A stretch of 64,000 nucleotides of DNA from Xestospongia bergquistia (Eukaryota > Porifera > Demospongiae > Haplosclerida > Petrosiidae): positions 3,825,821 to 3,889,820 of the forward strand of contig OZ014417.1 of assembly GCA_963965975.1 (NCBI GenBank), given 5' to 3'. The position numbers and the translations under genes were made by a program. The notes under the pieces are model-generated. The model worked only from the letters and a program-made list of their open reading frames with translations. It was not told the DNA's origin and ran no database searches. Below, piece by piece: positions 1 to 12,867 of the stretch; within the stretch, counting starts at the first letter, position 1; each line of letters begins with the position of its first letter.

Positions 1-157
1 GTTGTTTACATCAGTGGGTTACTATGGAATATAAAATTTATGTGAATTACTCATTGTGTAATTTGTTGGCATGTAAAAGTACAACATACCAAGAAATTAC
101 ACAATGAGTAATTCACAAAAATTCTATATATCATAGTAATCCACCAATGTAAACTAC
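1..157. repeat. Palindromic MITE-like inverted repeat
   Basis: The stretch 4-66 is nearly the reverse complement of 91-154. Both outer ends read gtttaca(t/c), and both arms carry gtgaattactcattgtgtaa, so the two arms fold into a long hairpin with a loop of about 25 bp. No coding capacity is seen. It begins at the window edge, so a flanking duplication cannot be judged. A foldback MITE is the simplest reading. Confidence 0.7.
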
Positions 158-792
158 AAAGTAATTGTTAAAATAATTTAATTTTTACAATGTAACATCA
201 CTTGTTATGAAGAACTACACTACAGATAGACCCCACCCACAAATTAATCAGAGTCAATGCCTTAGGTCCTACAGCAGTTACATAATCTCTACATAATAGT
301 ACAGGCAAAGATATAATGTACCAATATATTGTCACTAATTGATTCATTTTATATTTATAGTTTTGTAATCAAATTATGATACTACCTCTTTAATAGTACT
401 TGATAAATCTACTATGACTGGAAGATATTCTGTATTAGATATGATGTAAAGTGAAATAATTAATGAGTCATGATGTAATGTGATAATGACTTTATTTATA
501 AATTAAAGTCAATATAATGGACTCTATATGATTATGTGCAAATTTGATTTAGGTCACATATGACATTCACTGGTAGCCTAGGAACTTACTATTAACTAAA
601 TGTTAAGTCCTTGTAATTACTGGTATAAAATGACAAAACACAGTGTCTAAAATAATATTTTTAATACTGAGCAATCAAATAAACAATCTACAATTATGGA
701 GAACTTTGTGCTTCTGTGAATGTTTTCTAATAACATAATATTAATGGGTAAGTATTAAAGTGTACAATGAAAAGTATCTACTCTATACAAAC
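158..792. other. Non-coding AT-rich stretch
   Basis: No exon-like open frame or recognisable repeat was seen. If the acidic exon at 793-978 is real, its following exons would be expected here or left of the window, but none is convincing. Confidence 0.4.
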
Positions 793-978
793 CTCAGGCT
801 CTGACTCCTCTGACTTGGAAGTTTCTGTTTGGGAGCTACTTGAATCATGTTCTGACATCTCAACAAACTCACCCTCTGAGTCTGAATTTTCTCTTTGGGA
901 GCTATTCGAGTCATCTTCCCGATAATGCTTGCTAGGAAAGAGGCCTTCAACAAAAGGAGAAGTCTTTCTCTTACTCAT
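793..978 (-). CDS. Possible first exon of an acidic, serine-rich protein
   Basis: An open frame starts with MSKRKTSPF at 978 and encodes about 62 residues rich in Ser, Glu and Asp (pieces such as SSSSQTETSKSEESEPE). It runs into a plausible splice donor, GAG followed by gtttgt, at 791-792 before the frame stops. A CpG-containing patch lies just upstream at 1035-1095, as expected of a promoter in otherwise CpG-poor DNA. No domain is recognised. The biased composition could also belong to the N-terminus of a transposon protein. No downstream exon was found, so this remains a candidate. Confidence 0.35.
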
Positions 979-1029
979 TTTACCGCATATATTGTGCTTT
1001 AATTAGAGTCACTTTAAAAATAACCTATT

Positions 1030-1100
1030 ATAGTCTCGTCCCCGGCGACCTTTCTCTCCAAGTGACGCAGGTCATGGGTCAATCGAAACATGCCATTCAC
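1030..1100 (-). promoter_or_regulatory. CpG-containing patch, possible promoter
   Basis: Within AT-rich surroundings this patch holds clustered CpG and GC-rich words (ctcgtccccggcgacc, gtgacgcaggtc). It lies about 60-120 bp upstream of the ATG at 978 on the minus strand. Its role as a promoter is inference from position and composition only. Confidence 0.25.
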
Positions 1101-2229
1101 TTCATGTCTTATTTCTAATTTAGTACTTTTCTAAATAGATAAAAATCTAGTTTAATAGACAATTTGTGGAGTTGCAAGGTCTAATGAATAGTCCAAACAA
1201 TTTCTCACTGGCTCATTCCTAGCCTGAGTTATAACATTGAATGTAGTTTCAAACTCAACATGAACAACTAGTGAATACTCACATTTACATATGTTGCAAT
1301 TACATGATATTATTATGCTGTCTATAAAGGATGATGATGAGATGAGAAGTTTCTATATATTGACTATGTTCATACAAACAACTCTAGTTCAAGTGCATTA
1401 TATTAGCATGCTGGAAGACAATGAAATTCCATGTTTAAATCAGTTCACAAAAATGTTTTTGTATATTGTAATATGATATTATTATTAATAAACTAATTAA
1501 ATAAAGCAATAACAGGAAAATAACTCTGAACTAAATACTTGGAATTATTCCATCCTGAGTCCTAGACAGCAAGGACTTTATTGATTTTTGTCATAATGAT
1601 TATTTTAATAACTTAATAATTATTATTGCTGAGATTTGCTAACAATCATCATTTTTAGTTAATTAACACAAGAAGAAGTGAATAGAATACAAGACTTGCA
1701 AGGAACAGTTAGTTTTCAAATCTTAGCTGCAGATTTTATAGAGTATCTATAGAAAAGTAATCTATCCTATCATTCCTATGGAAGTCCAATGGAACAGTTC
1801 CAGACCATCTATCATATTTTAAGATTTGTCATTATCATTAAACATTAAGTGTTAAAGTATGAAGTCAATGGTTTGGACTGTGTGATACCCAAAGATAAGA
1901 CTTTGACACTGAACATCTGTAGTATCCTGTAGCACAATTGTATTCCAATAATTTGTTTGAAGCTGTCTATACACATAGCTCACTATCAAGTGACGATCTA
2001 TTTGATCAAAGAATTATATAACAGCATTATATATTGATGATGATATTGAAGTAACATCACACAGTTATGACTACTTTCATAAGTCTTCATAATAAAACTA
2101 ATGTGATATACATGTTCATCATATTATATCATCATGTTGGTGGTGCTTCTGATCTACACAAAAATGCAACATTCCTAATCAGTTACATAATATGTATTAT
2201 GTATAATTAAAACTAACTATCACTGTGTT
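1101..2229. other. No gene seen
   Basis: AT-rich sequence with scattered short open frames without splice context or similarity. Nothing here can be supported as a gene. Confidence 0.4.
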
Positions 2230-4800
2230 TGTAAAGACCGTTCCCGCCATGGTGGTGGAATAGCTGTTTATATTAAATGTTCACTTTCATTCAAAGTAAT
2301 ACCATCCCCCTTGAATCTTGAACTTGTTCTTCTCTCTATCAGTATTTCTAATTACTCACTCATGCTTGACTCTTTCTATTGGCCTCCAAATGACAATGGA
2401 TCTCTGGACATCTTAATCAATTTCTTAACCTCTCTAAGCCATGATCGTATGAAAAACTTTTTTTCTCACTGGTGATTTTAACATACATTTTATGAGCCCT
2501 TCTCCCCTGTTAACCAAACTCCTTGACTTTACCAACTCGATTGGTCTTTCTCAAGTTGTCAATGAACCTACCCATTATTCTCACTTAGGAACACCATCAA
2601 TTATTGATCTTATCTTTGTTCCTTCAAACTTGTCATGACTTTCCTTTGTTTTTCCTCCATTGTCTTCTTCAGATCATAATTCATTATTGTTCATTGTCCC
2701 TCTGAGACAACATTACAAACCACCCTCTAAGAACCTTCATAATATTTGGCTTTATAGTAAAGGTGACTTTAAAGCAGCTAATGTAATTCTCTCTTCTCTT
2801 CCCTGGCACTCTCTATTATCTTCTATTGATGTCAATTACTCTTGATCCATATTTAAAGAAGTCTTTATTGAAGTAATGAATCGCACCTTCCTATCTAAAT
2901 TAGTGCCTATTAAAAATTCTCCACCCTGGGCTAACAGCCACCTCCTTTCTTGTATCCGCAAACGTAGTGCCCTATTTACTAAAGCCAAAAGAGCTAAATC
3001 ATCATCCCTGATGTCCCAATATCGCATTTGTAGAAATAAAACACTTTCCTATCAGCGTCACTTGAAATCTACCTTCTTCTTCTATAAGCTGTCCCCTTCT
3101 TCATCCTCCAAGGACTTCTGGTCTCTCTTTAAGAAATTGAATAAGAAGTCTTCCTCTATTCCCAATTTGTACTTTAATCGCTCCTCAGCTACCACACCCA
3201 AAGCTAATATGATTAACCAATTCTTTTGTAACTGTTTTAATCTATCTGTTCCTCCCCTTTCCACAGCTTCTGAAGACTCTTGTCCTTCTGAAGATTCTCC
3301 ATCTTATCTTTTATACTCCAATGTCAAAGTGCAAAGCTCCTTCTTCAGATTCCATCAAATACTTCTACAGGTCCCAATGGTATTTCAGCCCATATGTTAA
3401 GAGAAACTGCCTACTCCATTTCATCATCACTTACTTCTATCTTTAATCTTTTGATTAAGTCTGGTATCTTTCCTGACAATTGGAAAAACTCTCATATTAT
3501 CCCAATACCAAAGCACTCTTCAGCTCCATCTTCTCCCACAGGTTATCATCCTATATCTCTACTACCACTTATCAGCAAAGTTCTAGAAAGACCTATTTTC
3601 AACTGGTTAATGAACTTTTGCCAGACTCATAATCTTTTATCTGTGTCTCAGTTCAGCTTTAGACCTGGTTATTCCACAGAGTCCACCCTGATTACTGCCA
3701 CTAACTCACGGTTTACTCAGCTGCATAAAGGGTACTCTATATCTGTGCAACCTTTTTTGATTTAACTAAAGTATTTGACTCAGTTCCACATCAACCCCTT
3801 CTTGATGTACTTTCTTCATTTGACATCCCTCATCACCTTATCGTTTGGTTTCAAAGTTATCTCACACTTCGATCTCAGCAGGTTGTTGTTGATGGCTGTT
3901 CCTCTTCTAAGTCCTCCGTCCTATCAGGTGTTCCTAAAGGCTCGATTCTTGGACCACTTCTCTTCATTTTGTACGTGAACGACATATTCCAGTTACCTTT
4001 CTCCTCAACTTCTATCATCCTATATGCTGACGACATCCTTTTATCATGTCCCTTCATTCCTCGAATTTTCACTTGCATCTAACGTTAATATTCTCTCTTC
4101 CTGGAAAAATCTAAACACCTAACAATTAATCACTCAAAAACCAAATACATGATCATTTCCAGAAAGTCTCCTTCATCCTTTACTACACTTCCTTCTCTCT
4201 TCCTTGATGAATCACCTCTTGTATTACTCTCTTCATTTAAGTACCTAGGTGTTAATCTAACCTCTAACCTCTCCTGGTCTACTCACATCAATGAAACCTG
4301 TTCTAAGGCTAAGAAACTGCTTGGCCAAATCTATCATCAATTTTACTATAACTCTTCTTCTGTTCTTATTAAATTGTACATGACATTAATCCTCCCCATC
4401 CTTATGTACAGCTCCTCTGTTTGGGATCCATATTCCATTCTTATCATCAACAAATTAGAAAAAGTTCATCATTTTGCACTCTACTTCTACAACCCTTCAA
4501 TCTTCCTTCACTATCCTCCCGCAGAACAACATCTAAGCTTGTCCTTTTAGACATGTTATCTTTAGTAAGCTGTTCATTCCTGCTGGCTCTTTTTCATTTC
4601 AAAACCAGCCCTCTTATAATTTACGCTCTTCCCATCCTTTAAACCTGAATTTTGCCCTTCTCCAGATCTTCTGCTACCCTCAACTCCTTCCTTTCCACTG
4701 CTATTTCCCTGACTGTGTGGAATTCCCTTACCTCATCACTCAAAGATCTCAACTCTGCAAGTCAGTTCAAGCAAAATATTTCTTATTTACTTTAACATTA
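2230..4800 (+). pseudogene. Decayed non-LTR (LINE) retrotransposon, endonuclease plus reverse transcriptase
   Basis: Conceptual translation over several frames gives the end of an APE-type endonuclease (GGGIAVYI at about 2250, TGDFNIHF at about 2470, SSSDHNSLL at about 2662). A reverse transcriptase follows: GYHPISLLPLISKVLE near 3544, QFSFRPGYSTES near 3650, FDLTKVFDSVPH near 3755, SGVPKGSILGPLLF near 3925 and the catalytic YADD near 4021. The C-terminal block has FKYLGVNLTSNLSWSTHI near 4235 and WNSLTSS near 4722. Several frameshifts and stops break the ORF, so it cannot be active. The order and motifs fit the Jockey/CR1-like group of LINEs. ORF1 and the 5' end are not visible, and no poly-A tail is obvious. 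Two related minus-strand fragments occur at 40.6 and 42.4 kb. Confidence 0.9.
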
Positions 4801-5315
4801 TCAGGAATATTGCATACATGTTCATATTTATTCATTCATTCACCTGTTAATATCATCACTCTTCATAAATGATTCACCTCCTATTTCTATTGTTTTTTTG
4901 ATGTTCTTTATATTAGCTTTGCTATTGAGTGTCTTTTGTGTTTTAATAAGTAAAAAAATTCACATGTGAAAATTAATCGTTCATTTTTTAATAACTCCTA
5001 CAATATTCAAATCTAAGTTAATTGGACTATAGATACAGTTACTTTTATTTATTATAATTTCTCATGTTATATATAGGGGCCTGCTAGCTACCACTTTATG
5101 ACTGTCACATTCATATGCATAATAACTGTATGGCAAGGTGCACAAAGAATAACGACTTACAGGGTTGTAACATAGTTATGACAACCAGGTAATGAGGTTG
5201 ATTATGAAGTAGACATTTCTTTAGTTTACGTGTTGACATTACTTATACAAATAGCCAACAACTTACAAGAGATGGATCCTTGCAATAAGGCATCCTATCC
5301 ATGAAATAAGTACAC
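4801..5315. other. No gene seen
   Basis: Possible 3' tail of the LINE followed by AT-rich sequence without coding signals. Confidence 0.35.
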
Positions 5316-5955
5316 TCAACACACATTAATATACTGTCTTAGGTGTTCAGTACCAGAGGTACAATTGGAAATGTTTACACCAGAATTTGTTGTAATGCTT
5401 ACATGTTTATTACCATTGATCAAACCACTGTGTTCTTTTTCCTCTTTATCAATGGCACCAGATCTCCATGATGTAAATTCTTTATCTTGATGTTTGTCTT
5501 CACATGCTGTTTTCTCAATGTCCCTTTCATTCCTTATTACTGAGTGATTGTGTCCAGTTCCAAATTGATTGTATGCCAGGTTTATTGTATAGCTGAGTTA
5601 CTTGTATCACTGGATGATCAAATGCTTAGCTAAATAATATGAAATTAAATTCTAAAGCATTGCAGAGATACAATGGCATGGTGTTACCAAAGGGACTGTC
5701 ATAGTAACCAGTATAATTAAACTTGATAATTTCATTTTCAACAGAAGAGTCAGTTAGAAATATTTCTTGTTTGGAATTGTTTCAGATTGATTACTGAAAT
5801 GTTAACTGCTATGTCTTGTACTCCATACTGCTTTACCCCTATTAATATAAAAATTAATTTGGGAGAGCGTTGTACTGATTTTGTAGTGCCACAGCTACTG
5901 AAGAAGAGAAGCAGTTCCCACCTCCCACTACTGGATAGATATTAAACTCAATGAC
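5316..5955 (-). pseudogene. Coding remnant with an OTU-protease-like signature and a charged tail
   Basis: On the minus strand, about 5940-5880 reads YPVVGGGNCFSSSVAVALQ, and about 5760-5650 reads EIIKFNYTGYYDSPFGNT. OTU-family cysteine proteases have a D-G-N-C block near the start of the domain and an H-Y-D/N block near its end. Here the aspartate position is Gly and the histidine position Tyr, so catalysis would be lost. The middle needs frame changes. A further open stretch (5597-5316, over 90 codons) continues with AYNQFGTGHNHSVI and a hydrophilic tail ending at a stop. The OTU call is inference from short motifs. Host gene or transposon cargo cannot be decided. Confidence 0.35.
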
Positions 5956-7870
5956 TTAATTAAACCATGTATTTTGTTACCATCCCATGTAAAAATACAA
6001 GAGACAGAGGACGTAAGGGGTATATTTCTGAACTGATATAGAGGAGAATATTAGCTTGATCAGTGCATTTCTTTTGAGGTTTTCTAAGAGGTTATGCATA
6101 CTTTAGAAATATGCACACCTAAAAGATCATTGTTTGATATTTTTGAATCATCAGCTTCATCAGAAGTTCAGAGATGCTTAACTCTACTTCTTCTTCTTCT
6201 TGGGAATATTCTAGTATAAGCACCCATGATATGAGAGGCACTCTATTTTAACATCAACATGGTTTAATAATAATAAGGACACTCTTATAAAATTTCACTC
6301 TAGAAGTACTCAAAATCTAACCAAATTGAATTTGTTAAAAGAAGACTCATTCAATCTTTTAGAAAAAATTATTGAATCTTTTATTAAGAAAGGACCTTAA
6401 ATTTTATAAACTTTTTAAAAAAGAAATATTATAATTTTGACATTAATCTGTGCCTTTAAATATTCAATACTGTACAATGGACTACACTCTTAACTGTAAT
6501 TGTAATGTATTGCAATTTACAATTCACATTAAATATACATCTTCATAGTAAAAATGATGCAGATACCCAAACAACAATATAAACAATGACTGAAAGTACA
6601 TGTATTTATCACAGAAGATATGATTGTATTCACTTAATATACCATATTAATGACATCATCACTAAATATTTATAGTTATATAAAACAAATGCTGTTTCTG
6701 TCTAATTCCATATATTATTATGACATACAACAGACCTCTCAGTGAAGCTATAGCAGCATTATATAACAGTGATCATATATGGATAGATTGTGTATTCCAT
6801 TTGTCAACAATATTATTAAACACTAATACTTATATATTCATACATTCGTAGCAATCATCAATATTATCTACAACATCATAATACATTATATATTTATGAC
6901 AAACTAGACTGTACTAAATATTATAGTATTGAAAATGGTTTGTGAAGTTGAATACTGATGGTAATGAGATATTCCTATAAAATAAAAGAGAGAGAAAAAG
7001 AGGAATAGAAGTTACATAACATCATTATTGTTATTATTGAAATTAATTCACTGGCTATCTATTTGATAATGTCAAATGAAAGACAACATGTAAATTTACT
7101 ATATATAGGAACAGTCTTTATCAAGAGACATGTCAGGAGTGAGAAACAGTACAAGATCAAGACAGTATATGAAAAACAGGGAGACATTATAATGATAGTT
7201 GGGAAAGAACATATATAAAGGACAATTGAGTCTTAGTTCCTCAAATGAAAAGCTGGCATATATAGTGTCCTACTTTTGTTTCCCTTTGAAAGTCAGTTAA
7301 TCTGAGTTAGATTTTCTGTCCAATCAAGGCCATGTCATAGGTAATGCCTACACACTATTGGCCAAATAAAAGGGAAGGCACTCAAGACTAACTATTGTTA
7401 TTTGATTTTAATACATGTGCAGTATTATTCATTAGCAACATTTGATAAGAGATGACTACATTAACTGCTACTAGTAAATAGAGAGCTTTATTTTGTCTCC
7501 ACCTTAGCCATATCAATAAATTAGTCACTCCCTAGTGAAACTGTCATTGGTAGTTCTTAGTGATAGAAAGTACATGCAAGTTTTTTATGTAAACATATAA
7601 ACATATTATACACACAAGTGTACATTCTCATGTATTTTTTACTTGAATATATGTATGTCTATATCTACATGTGTGCATATATGTGAATGCTAGCATTATG
7701 AGAATTATTCATAACTGTTGGTCTATAACATTTTCAATTTCCCTTTGTCTATTCCTTCATACAGTAGGTAGTGAAGTACTCTCTGAAAATGACTACAAAT
7801 GATGTGTAATTTTAGCTGAATCTACTGCATTTGTGTATTTGTAACAACTATCGTCTGTGAAAACCTAGTG

Positions 7871-7871
<1 letters not shown>
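5956..7871. other. No gene seen
   Basis: About 1.9 kb of AT-rich DNA with only short open frames. I found no motif, large inverted repeat or splice-consistent exon set. Confidence 0.35.

Positions 7872-7912
<41 letters not shown>
7872..7912. repeat. (TC)n microsatellite
   Basis: An uninterrupted run of about twenty TC dinucleotides, followed by a short CA-rich segment (cacacacccgcacacac). Confidence 0.95.
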
Positions 7913-7916
<4 letters not shown>

Positions 7917-9950
7917 AGACTCACACACCCGCACACACTCCTGTGTACATGGTCAGACACTTGTAAAAACAAGATCAAAATGAATAGTCTACCTGAGTTT
8001 TAATCTATAGTCACATTGCTCTGTAAATTAAATATAGCATAACAACTACTGTAGCCACAAATTTTTTGGATGACATACTTCCCTCTATTAATCTGTTAAT
8101 CAACAATGATAAGACATATCTTTAGTGTCGTCCTTTAATTTTTTGCAAGATAAATGAACTGACAAACATCCAATTTAATGTAAAACACCTTTATAATATT
8201 ATTATAATTTTTGTTTTCATCTATAGGGACAGCATCCAAATATCAATTAACTATTCACAATGAGTTGAAAGACTACAAGACATGACATGAGAGACAATGA
8301 TATTTGTATGTGATTATTTCTATTTACTTTTACAATTCTTTTAAGGTTTTATTTATCTTTTTAACTGCTTAATTGTTTTATTATATTACAAATATATATT
8401 TAATAAAAGTTACACTAAGTACATAGCAAACCATTATATGATACATAGCATGTAGTGTATGTTGTATTATATGTGACATATACAACATAATATGACACAT
8501 ATAGTTATGATGTAGGTTTGTACAAGCAAAAATTGGAGAAATTCCATATATGCAAATTTTATATTGACATATACAATACATATTGATGTTTCTTTTATAT
8601 GGAATGCATGCAACCAATTGTCAGCACAGTACGTGGCAAGGTTAATAATTTTATGGAAACCATTTTTTGCACAAAATTTATAATTATTAGATAACTATAA
8701 AAAGAAAGTACATACAATATTAGATTGTAATCAGCTACTATTGTATAATATATGATCATGAACTTGCTTCAGTTTAATTATTATTCTTCCATGTCACCAC
8801 TTCCGAGTGACAATTTCTTTTAATGAGTAATTCAATAGAGGATGGCTGTACTAAAAGAAAATTCAATCTTGAAAAACTATAATGTAGATAGAACTATTGT
8901 CAATATATATATAATCTCTACCAAATGTCATCCCTATATCTACTTTAAACTTTTAAACATTTTTATTGCTTACCTTTTTGTTGAAACAATATTCATTTTT
9001 TACACTAAATTTTGATCTGATCAATATACATAGTGTTATATTTAGTTTATTGTTGTTTAGATCACAAAGTGATAATCACTGTAGCCAGTGCTTAATTAAA
9101 TGATATATGGTAATAAATGAACTATGTTTCAATCTAAGAGTTAGTGAAATGACTATGAGAACAAATTGCACAGACCTGTGGAATTGATACAGAACTAATT
9201 ATCTAAAAGCAACCACAGAATTTATAAAAATAGTGATATCCAACATGTGGTATGTACATGCTTAAAGAAACTTATAAATAAACTTCCACGTAGCATAATA
9301 GGATGATTAATTGAATAAGGTGAACATTTCTCTATACTTACTGACCATTACTGTGCTTAACGATTATTAAATTATTAAACAAAACAATAATATTATGTTC
9401 ATGTTTTAAACATATGTTTAATTTTTACATCAAAATAATTTTTATATATATGTAACCAATATAACCATAATTACATTGATTAATCGGATTAGAAACACTT
9501 TATTACCATTTATATTAATGAAAAAATCAGTATTATGTAGATATCAGCTCATTCTAAACTGAGTATGTTTGTAACTATTAGTAAAGCACAAGGTTGTTGT
9601 TTGACTTTTAATTTGACGAATTTATATTTACCAATATTTGCAAATTACTAATATTATTGTTATTATATATATATATATCTGATGCTGTTCCTTACTTTGA
9701 TAATTGCCCTGAACATCTGCATACTACAAAAGAGAGAAACTAAATATAGGAGTCCCTGTTAGAATACCACATGCTAAAAATCGAGAGGCATGAGAAATCT
9801 CGTACATATATTATTGAAATTTTTAAAATTCCAACAAACAGAACCCAAGTTAAGCCAACTTCACATTTATGGCCTCATATTTATTCCTTGATAATTTAAC
9901 TTATTATGACTCGCAAAATTTTAACCCATTAAGTTTAATACGACAACATT
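7913..9950. other. No gene seen
   Basis: Very AT-rich sequence. The open frame on the minus strand at 8381-8617 encodes a low-complexity peptide made of repeated ATA/CAT-type codons and has no support as a gene. Confidence 0.35.
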
Positions 9951-9957
9951 ATACAAT

Positions 9958-10025
9958 ATACAGTCGCTAACGTGAAGACCCCTTCTCCGCATCAACCAGT
10001 GAGCGTTTTGGGACGAGACTAACTA
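9958..10025. promoter_or_regulatory. CpG-rich patch, possible promoter
   Basis: The stretch gtcgctaacgtgaagac through gcgttttgggacgagac is CpG-rich relative to its surroundings. A possible plus-strand exon lies 0.6 kb downstream. No TATA box or start codon can be tied to it, so this is a compositional hint only. Confidence 0.2.
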
Positions 10026-10637
10026 TAGACATTACAGAAAGAAAATGGACTGGTTTTATGGTTGAATTGGAGTGGGACTCATAGGATTAAATTTTGATCA
10101 TATCTATTTGTATGAGTCCGAGAATGTGGAGCTGGCTTGATTGCATTGCTAACTACTCCAAGCCATCACCTAAGTTTCCTTTGTTGATGTTGTAACTTTA
10201 TTTCTACTCTACAAAAAATGCACAAATAACAAAAATCATACAAACAAATTGCTCTTATGAAAACATATGCATTAATAATAATGCTGATATATAACTTTGT
10301 ATACATGATGAAACTACATAGATGGTCAAAACTGCTCCTTACACTGTACCTTAAAGACTTTGATAATGATACATTATTCATAACCTAGGATGCTAACAGC
10401 ATCAATGCATGCAAACTGGATAGTATCACATGTTTCCAGTCCCTATTATCTTTCTATGTCTATGACTATACTAATGTTAGGGGACATACAATAATAATTG
10501 CATGTCAGTCATTACAAATATTATTACATGTGTTTTTAAATATTTACTGCAGAATACTGAGAGATTAGTACAAAAGACCAATGGGACAGTCTGAAATCAA
10601 TATATTTTAATGCTGATTCTTAACACTTGTGTTCCAG

Positions 10638-10774
10638 AATATTTTCTGTACTCCTGGAGATACAGCTACAAAGTGACTCATTTACCCTCGATGAAGTGAT
10701 ACCAGCGCTACAAGAATTACTATTAGCATTAGTATGCTCTGTTCATGTTGAACTTGATTGGTGGTTTGTGGAAT
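10638..10774 (+). CDS. Candidate internal exon, unknown protein
   Basis: Between a good acceptor (cttgtgttccag) and a donor-like gtagaa there is an open frame with balanced amino-acid use, including SDSFTLDEVIPALQEL and ELDWWFVEC. The amphipathic, leucine-rich character looks like folded protein, but the family is not recognised. The long-TIR element starts 25 bp downstream, so a gene may have been interrupted here. It could equally be chance. Confidence 0.3.
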
Positions 10775-10798
10775 GTAGAATACACTGATGAAAAATGT

Positions 10799-11388
10799 GC
10801 ATTATTAAGGTAAAAATATCTGAAATTTTTTTTTAGCTTTTTTTGATGGAATCATGTAAAGATACTTGTTCTAATAATTGATCATGCTTTAAAAAATTTT
10901 TTAAACCCTAGTACTTTGCAGAAATGTAGTTTGATTCCTTAATATTAGCAATGCTTTGGAGACATCAAATAATAATATTAAAGAACCTAGAGAGCTGAAA
11001 CTTTTGAAAATTAAAGATGAAGTCAATTACTACAATTATACGGATGGATTTATTTCTACAATAATATTTGACATTTTTACAAAGCTATAAATCTTCCCTA
11101 CTTTAATCACTATTATTATTATATGTTATACAAATCGTACAAAGAAATGCATCCGTAAAAGTACTAAAAATTGATCATTTTCGTTCTTGAACTTGTCAGC
11201 AGGTTGTTACATTATCCATAGAATCAAAAATCTCAACAACAGTATCTAACAGTGCAAAAGTCGCCATCTTGATAATGAATAATCGATTTTCATTAATTAA
11301 AGCCAATGAATACACTTAGTGTCAGGTTATTGGTAAGTGACTTTCGCGGGGTTAAAATAGTTAAATAAAATGTATTCATTATTATTGC

Positions 11389-11419
<31 letters not shown>

Positions 11420-11757
11420 GTTCGTAGTCTTACGTGCCTTCATTTCAAAGCAGACCATGCTTTAATAACAATAATAACAACAATAATAAAAATAGTAATA
11501 ATATATTTAACTATTTTAATTGTAGTAATTGACTTCATCTTTAATTTTCAAAAGTTTCAGCTCTCTAGGTTTTTTAATATTATTATTTGACGTCTCCAAA
11601 GTATTGCAGATATTAAGGAATCAAACTACATTTCTGCAAAGTACTAGGGTTTAAAAATTTTTTTAAAGCATGATCAATTATTAGAACAAGTATCTTTACA
11701 TGATTCCATCAAAAAAAGCTGAAAAAAAATTTCAGATATTTTTACCTTAATATAATG
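10799..11757. mobile_element. Long-terminal-inverted-repeat element with nested palindrome
   Basis: The left arm (10799-11040) and right arm (11519-11757) are inverted copies of each other over roughly 240 bp with few differences; both begin cattat..taaggtaaaaa at their outer ends. Between them a second inverted repeat flanks the centre: aaaatagttaaata at about 11356 and its complement ending near 11514, each followed inward by att/aat triplets, including an (ATT)n run at 11385-11420. No transposase is encoded. The structure fits a non-autonomous DNA transposon or foldback element. A target-site duplication is not clear. Confidence 0.8.
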
Positions 11758-12117
11758 TGGGTGTGGTTTTCTAACTTGAAAGTTCTATGACAAATGGAAT
11801 CGAAAATTTTTGTATTTTTTATTTGACCCTGTTCATTATTACTTTTAAGACAATTTTTTAAGAATATTCAACTTGTGGAAATAATAAAATGCACTTGTCT
11901 CACTTGAGATGAATGTCTACTTGAAGTATACATAACTGATACTAAAAGGAGCTGGCGAGTCTACCTACATTGAAATGTATATGTAATTAAATGGTTCACT
12001 CATAAATTTAATTAGTGCATGGGACATGAATACCATATAAATCTCCCACTTGGAAACCCAGCGGTATTGCAGGATAACACCTGTATGCATTAGTAGCTAT
12101 TGATATAGTAGTAGTAA
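11758..12117. other. No gene seen
   Basis: Spacer between the long-TIR element and the terminal exon of the kinase-tail gene. It would hold that gene's 3' UTR. Confidence 0.4.
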
Positions 12118-12867
12118 CTAAACTAGATCATTATTACTGATAATATTAGGACCAGGTTGATGCCAAATTTGGAGTTCAGGTAAGTCTACTATAGATCTGT
12201 TTTGATCTACAGCTATGTATATCCATTTTGTAACAGTATCATTACATGAGATGGTCATCTCTGGATATATATACTTTCTTCTTTCTCCTGTCTCCTATCA
12301 TCATGTAGTAGAAGAGCATTCTCCTTGATAACTGCAGCATTAATTAAACAACTAACACAAGCTTCATCTAGTAACATAATGGATCAATGTTCCTTTAAGG
12401 ATGTTGTGGTATACTTCATCTACCTCACCTATCTTCAGAAAGATATTATCACTCAGAATCAGTTACAGGATGCCTCCGAATTTGAACACTAAAAAAAATA
12501 ACAATTATTGTTGTCCTAAGGTCACCTCTCACATATAGTACATACAATAATACATTATTTAAAGTATCCCCATTTTTACTGATGCCTAGTATATTTTGGA
12601 CTTCCCAGTACTGGACTCTCTGGACTATAGGTCTTCTCTTCATTATACAATGGACTACTGAGGAGTTCAACATCAGGTTGAGATAGATCTGATACCAATT
12701 TGACAAATGTAGGATAACTAGAAGTTTCTGTATGCCTGTCAATGATGTAGAAACATTATCAAATAATAATAATAAGTAGTAGTAGTAACAATACTCTTAC
12801 CAACATTGTATCATCTTATAGATAGGTCTCAGGTAGTAAGAAGGAGGAGGAAGACAATAAATAGAAT
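12118..12867 (-). CDS. C-terminal exons of a tyrosine-kinase-like gene
   Basis: Four minus-strand exons join in perfect phase: 12867-12801 (67 nt), 12735-12580 (156 nt), 12351-12275 (77 nt) and 12212-12118 (95 nt, ending in TAG). Each intron has GT and AG ends, for example gtaagagta...ttgacag. The first two exons encode LPPPSYYLRPIYKMIQCWHT followed by SYPTFVKLVSDL. This matches the end of the catalytic domain of receptor tyrosine kinases, where a Cys-Trp and a Pro-[ST]-F lie in the last helices. The tail is rich in Tyr-containing sites such as SPLYNEEKTYSPES, typical of SH2-docking tails. Upstream kinase motifs (HRDLAARN, DFG, APE) were not found before the gypsy insertion at 15.9 kb. The gene may therefore have a very long intron or be a duplicated fragment. 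Confidence 0.6.
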
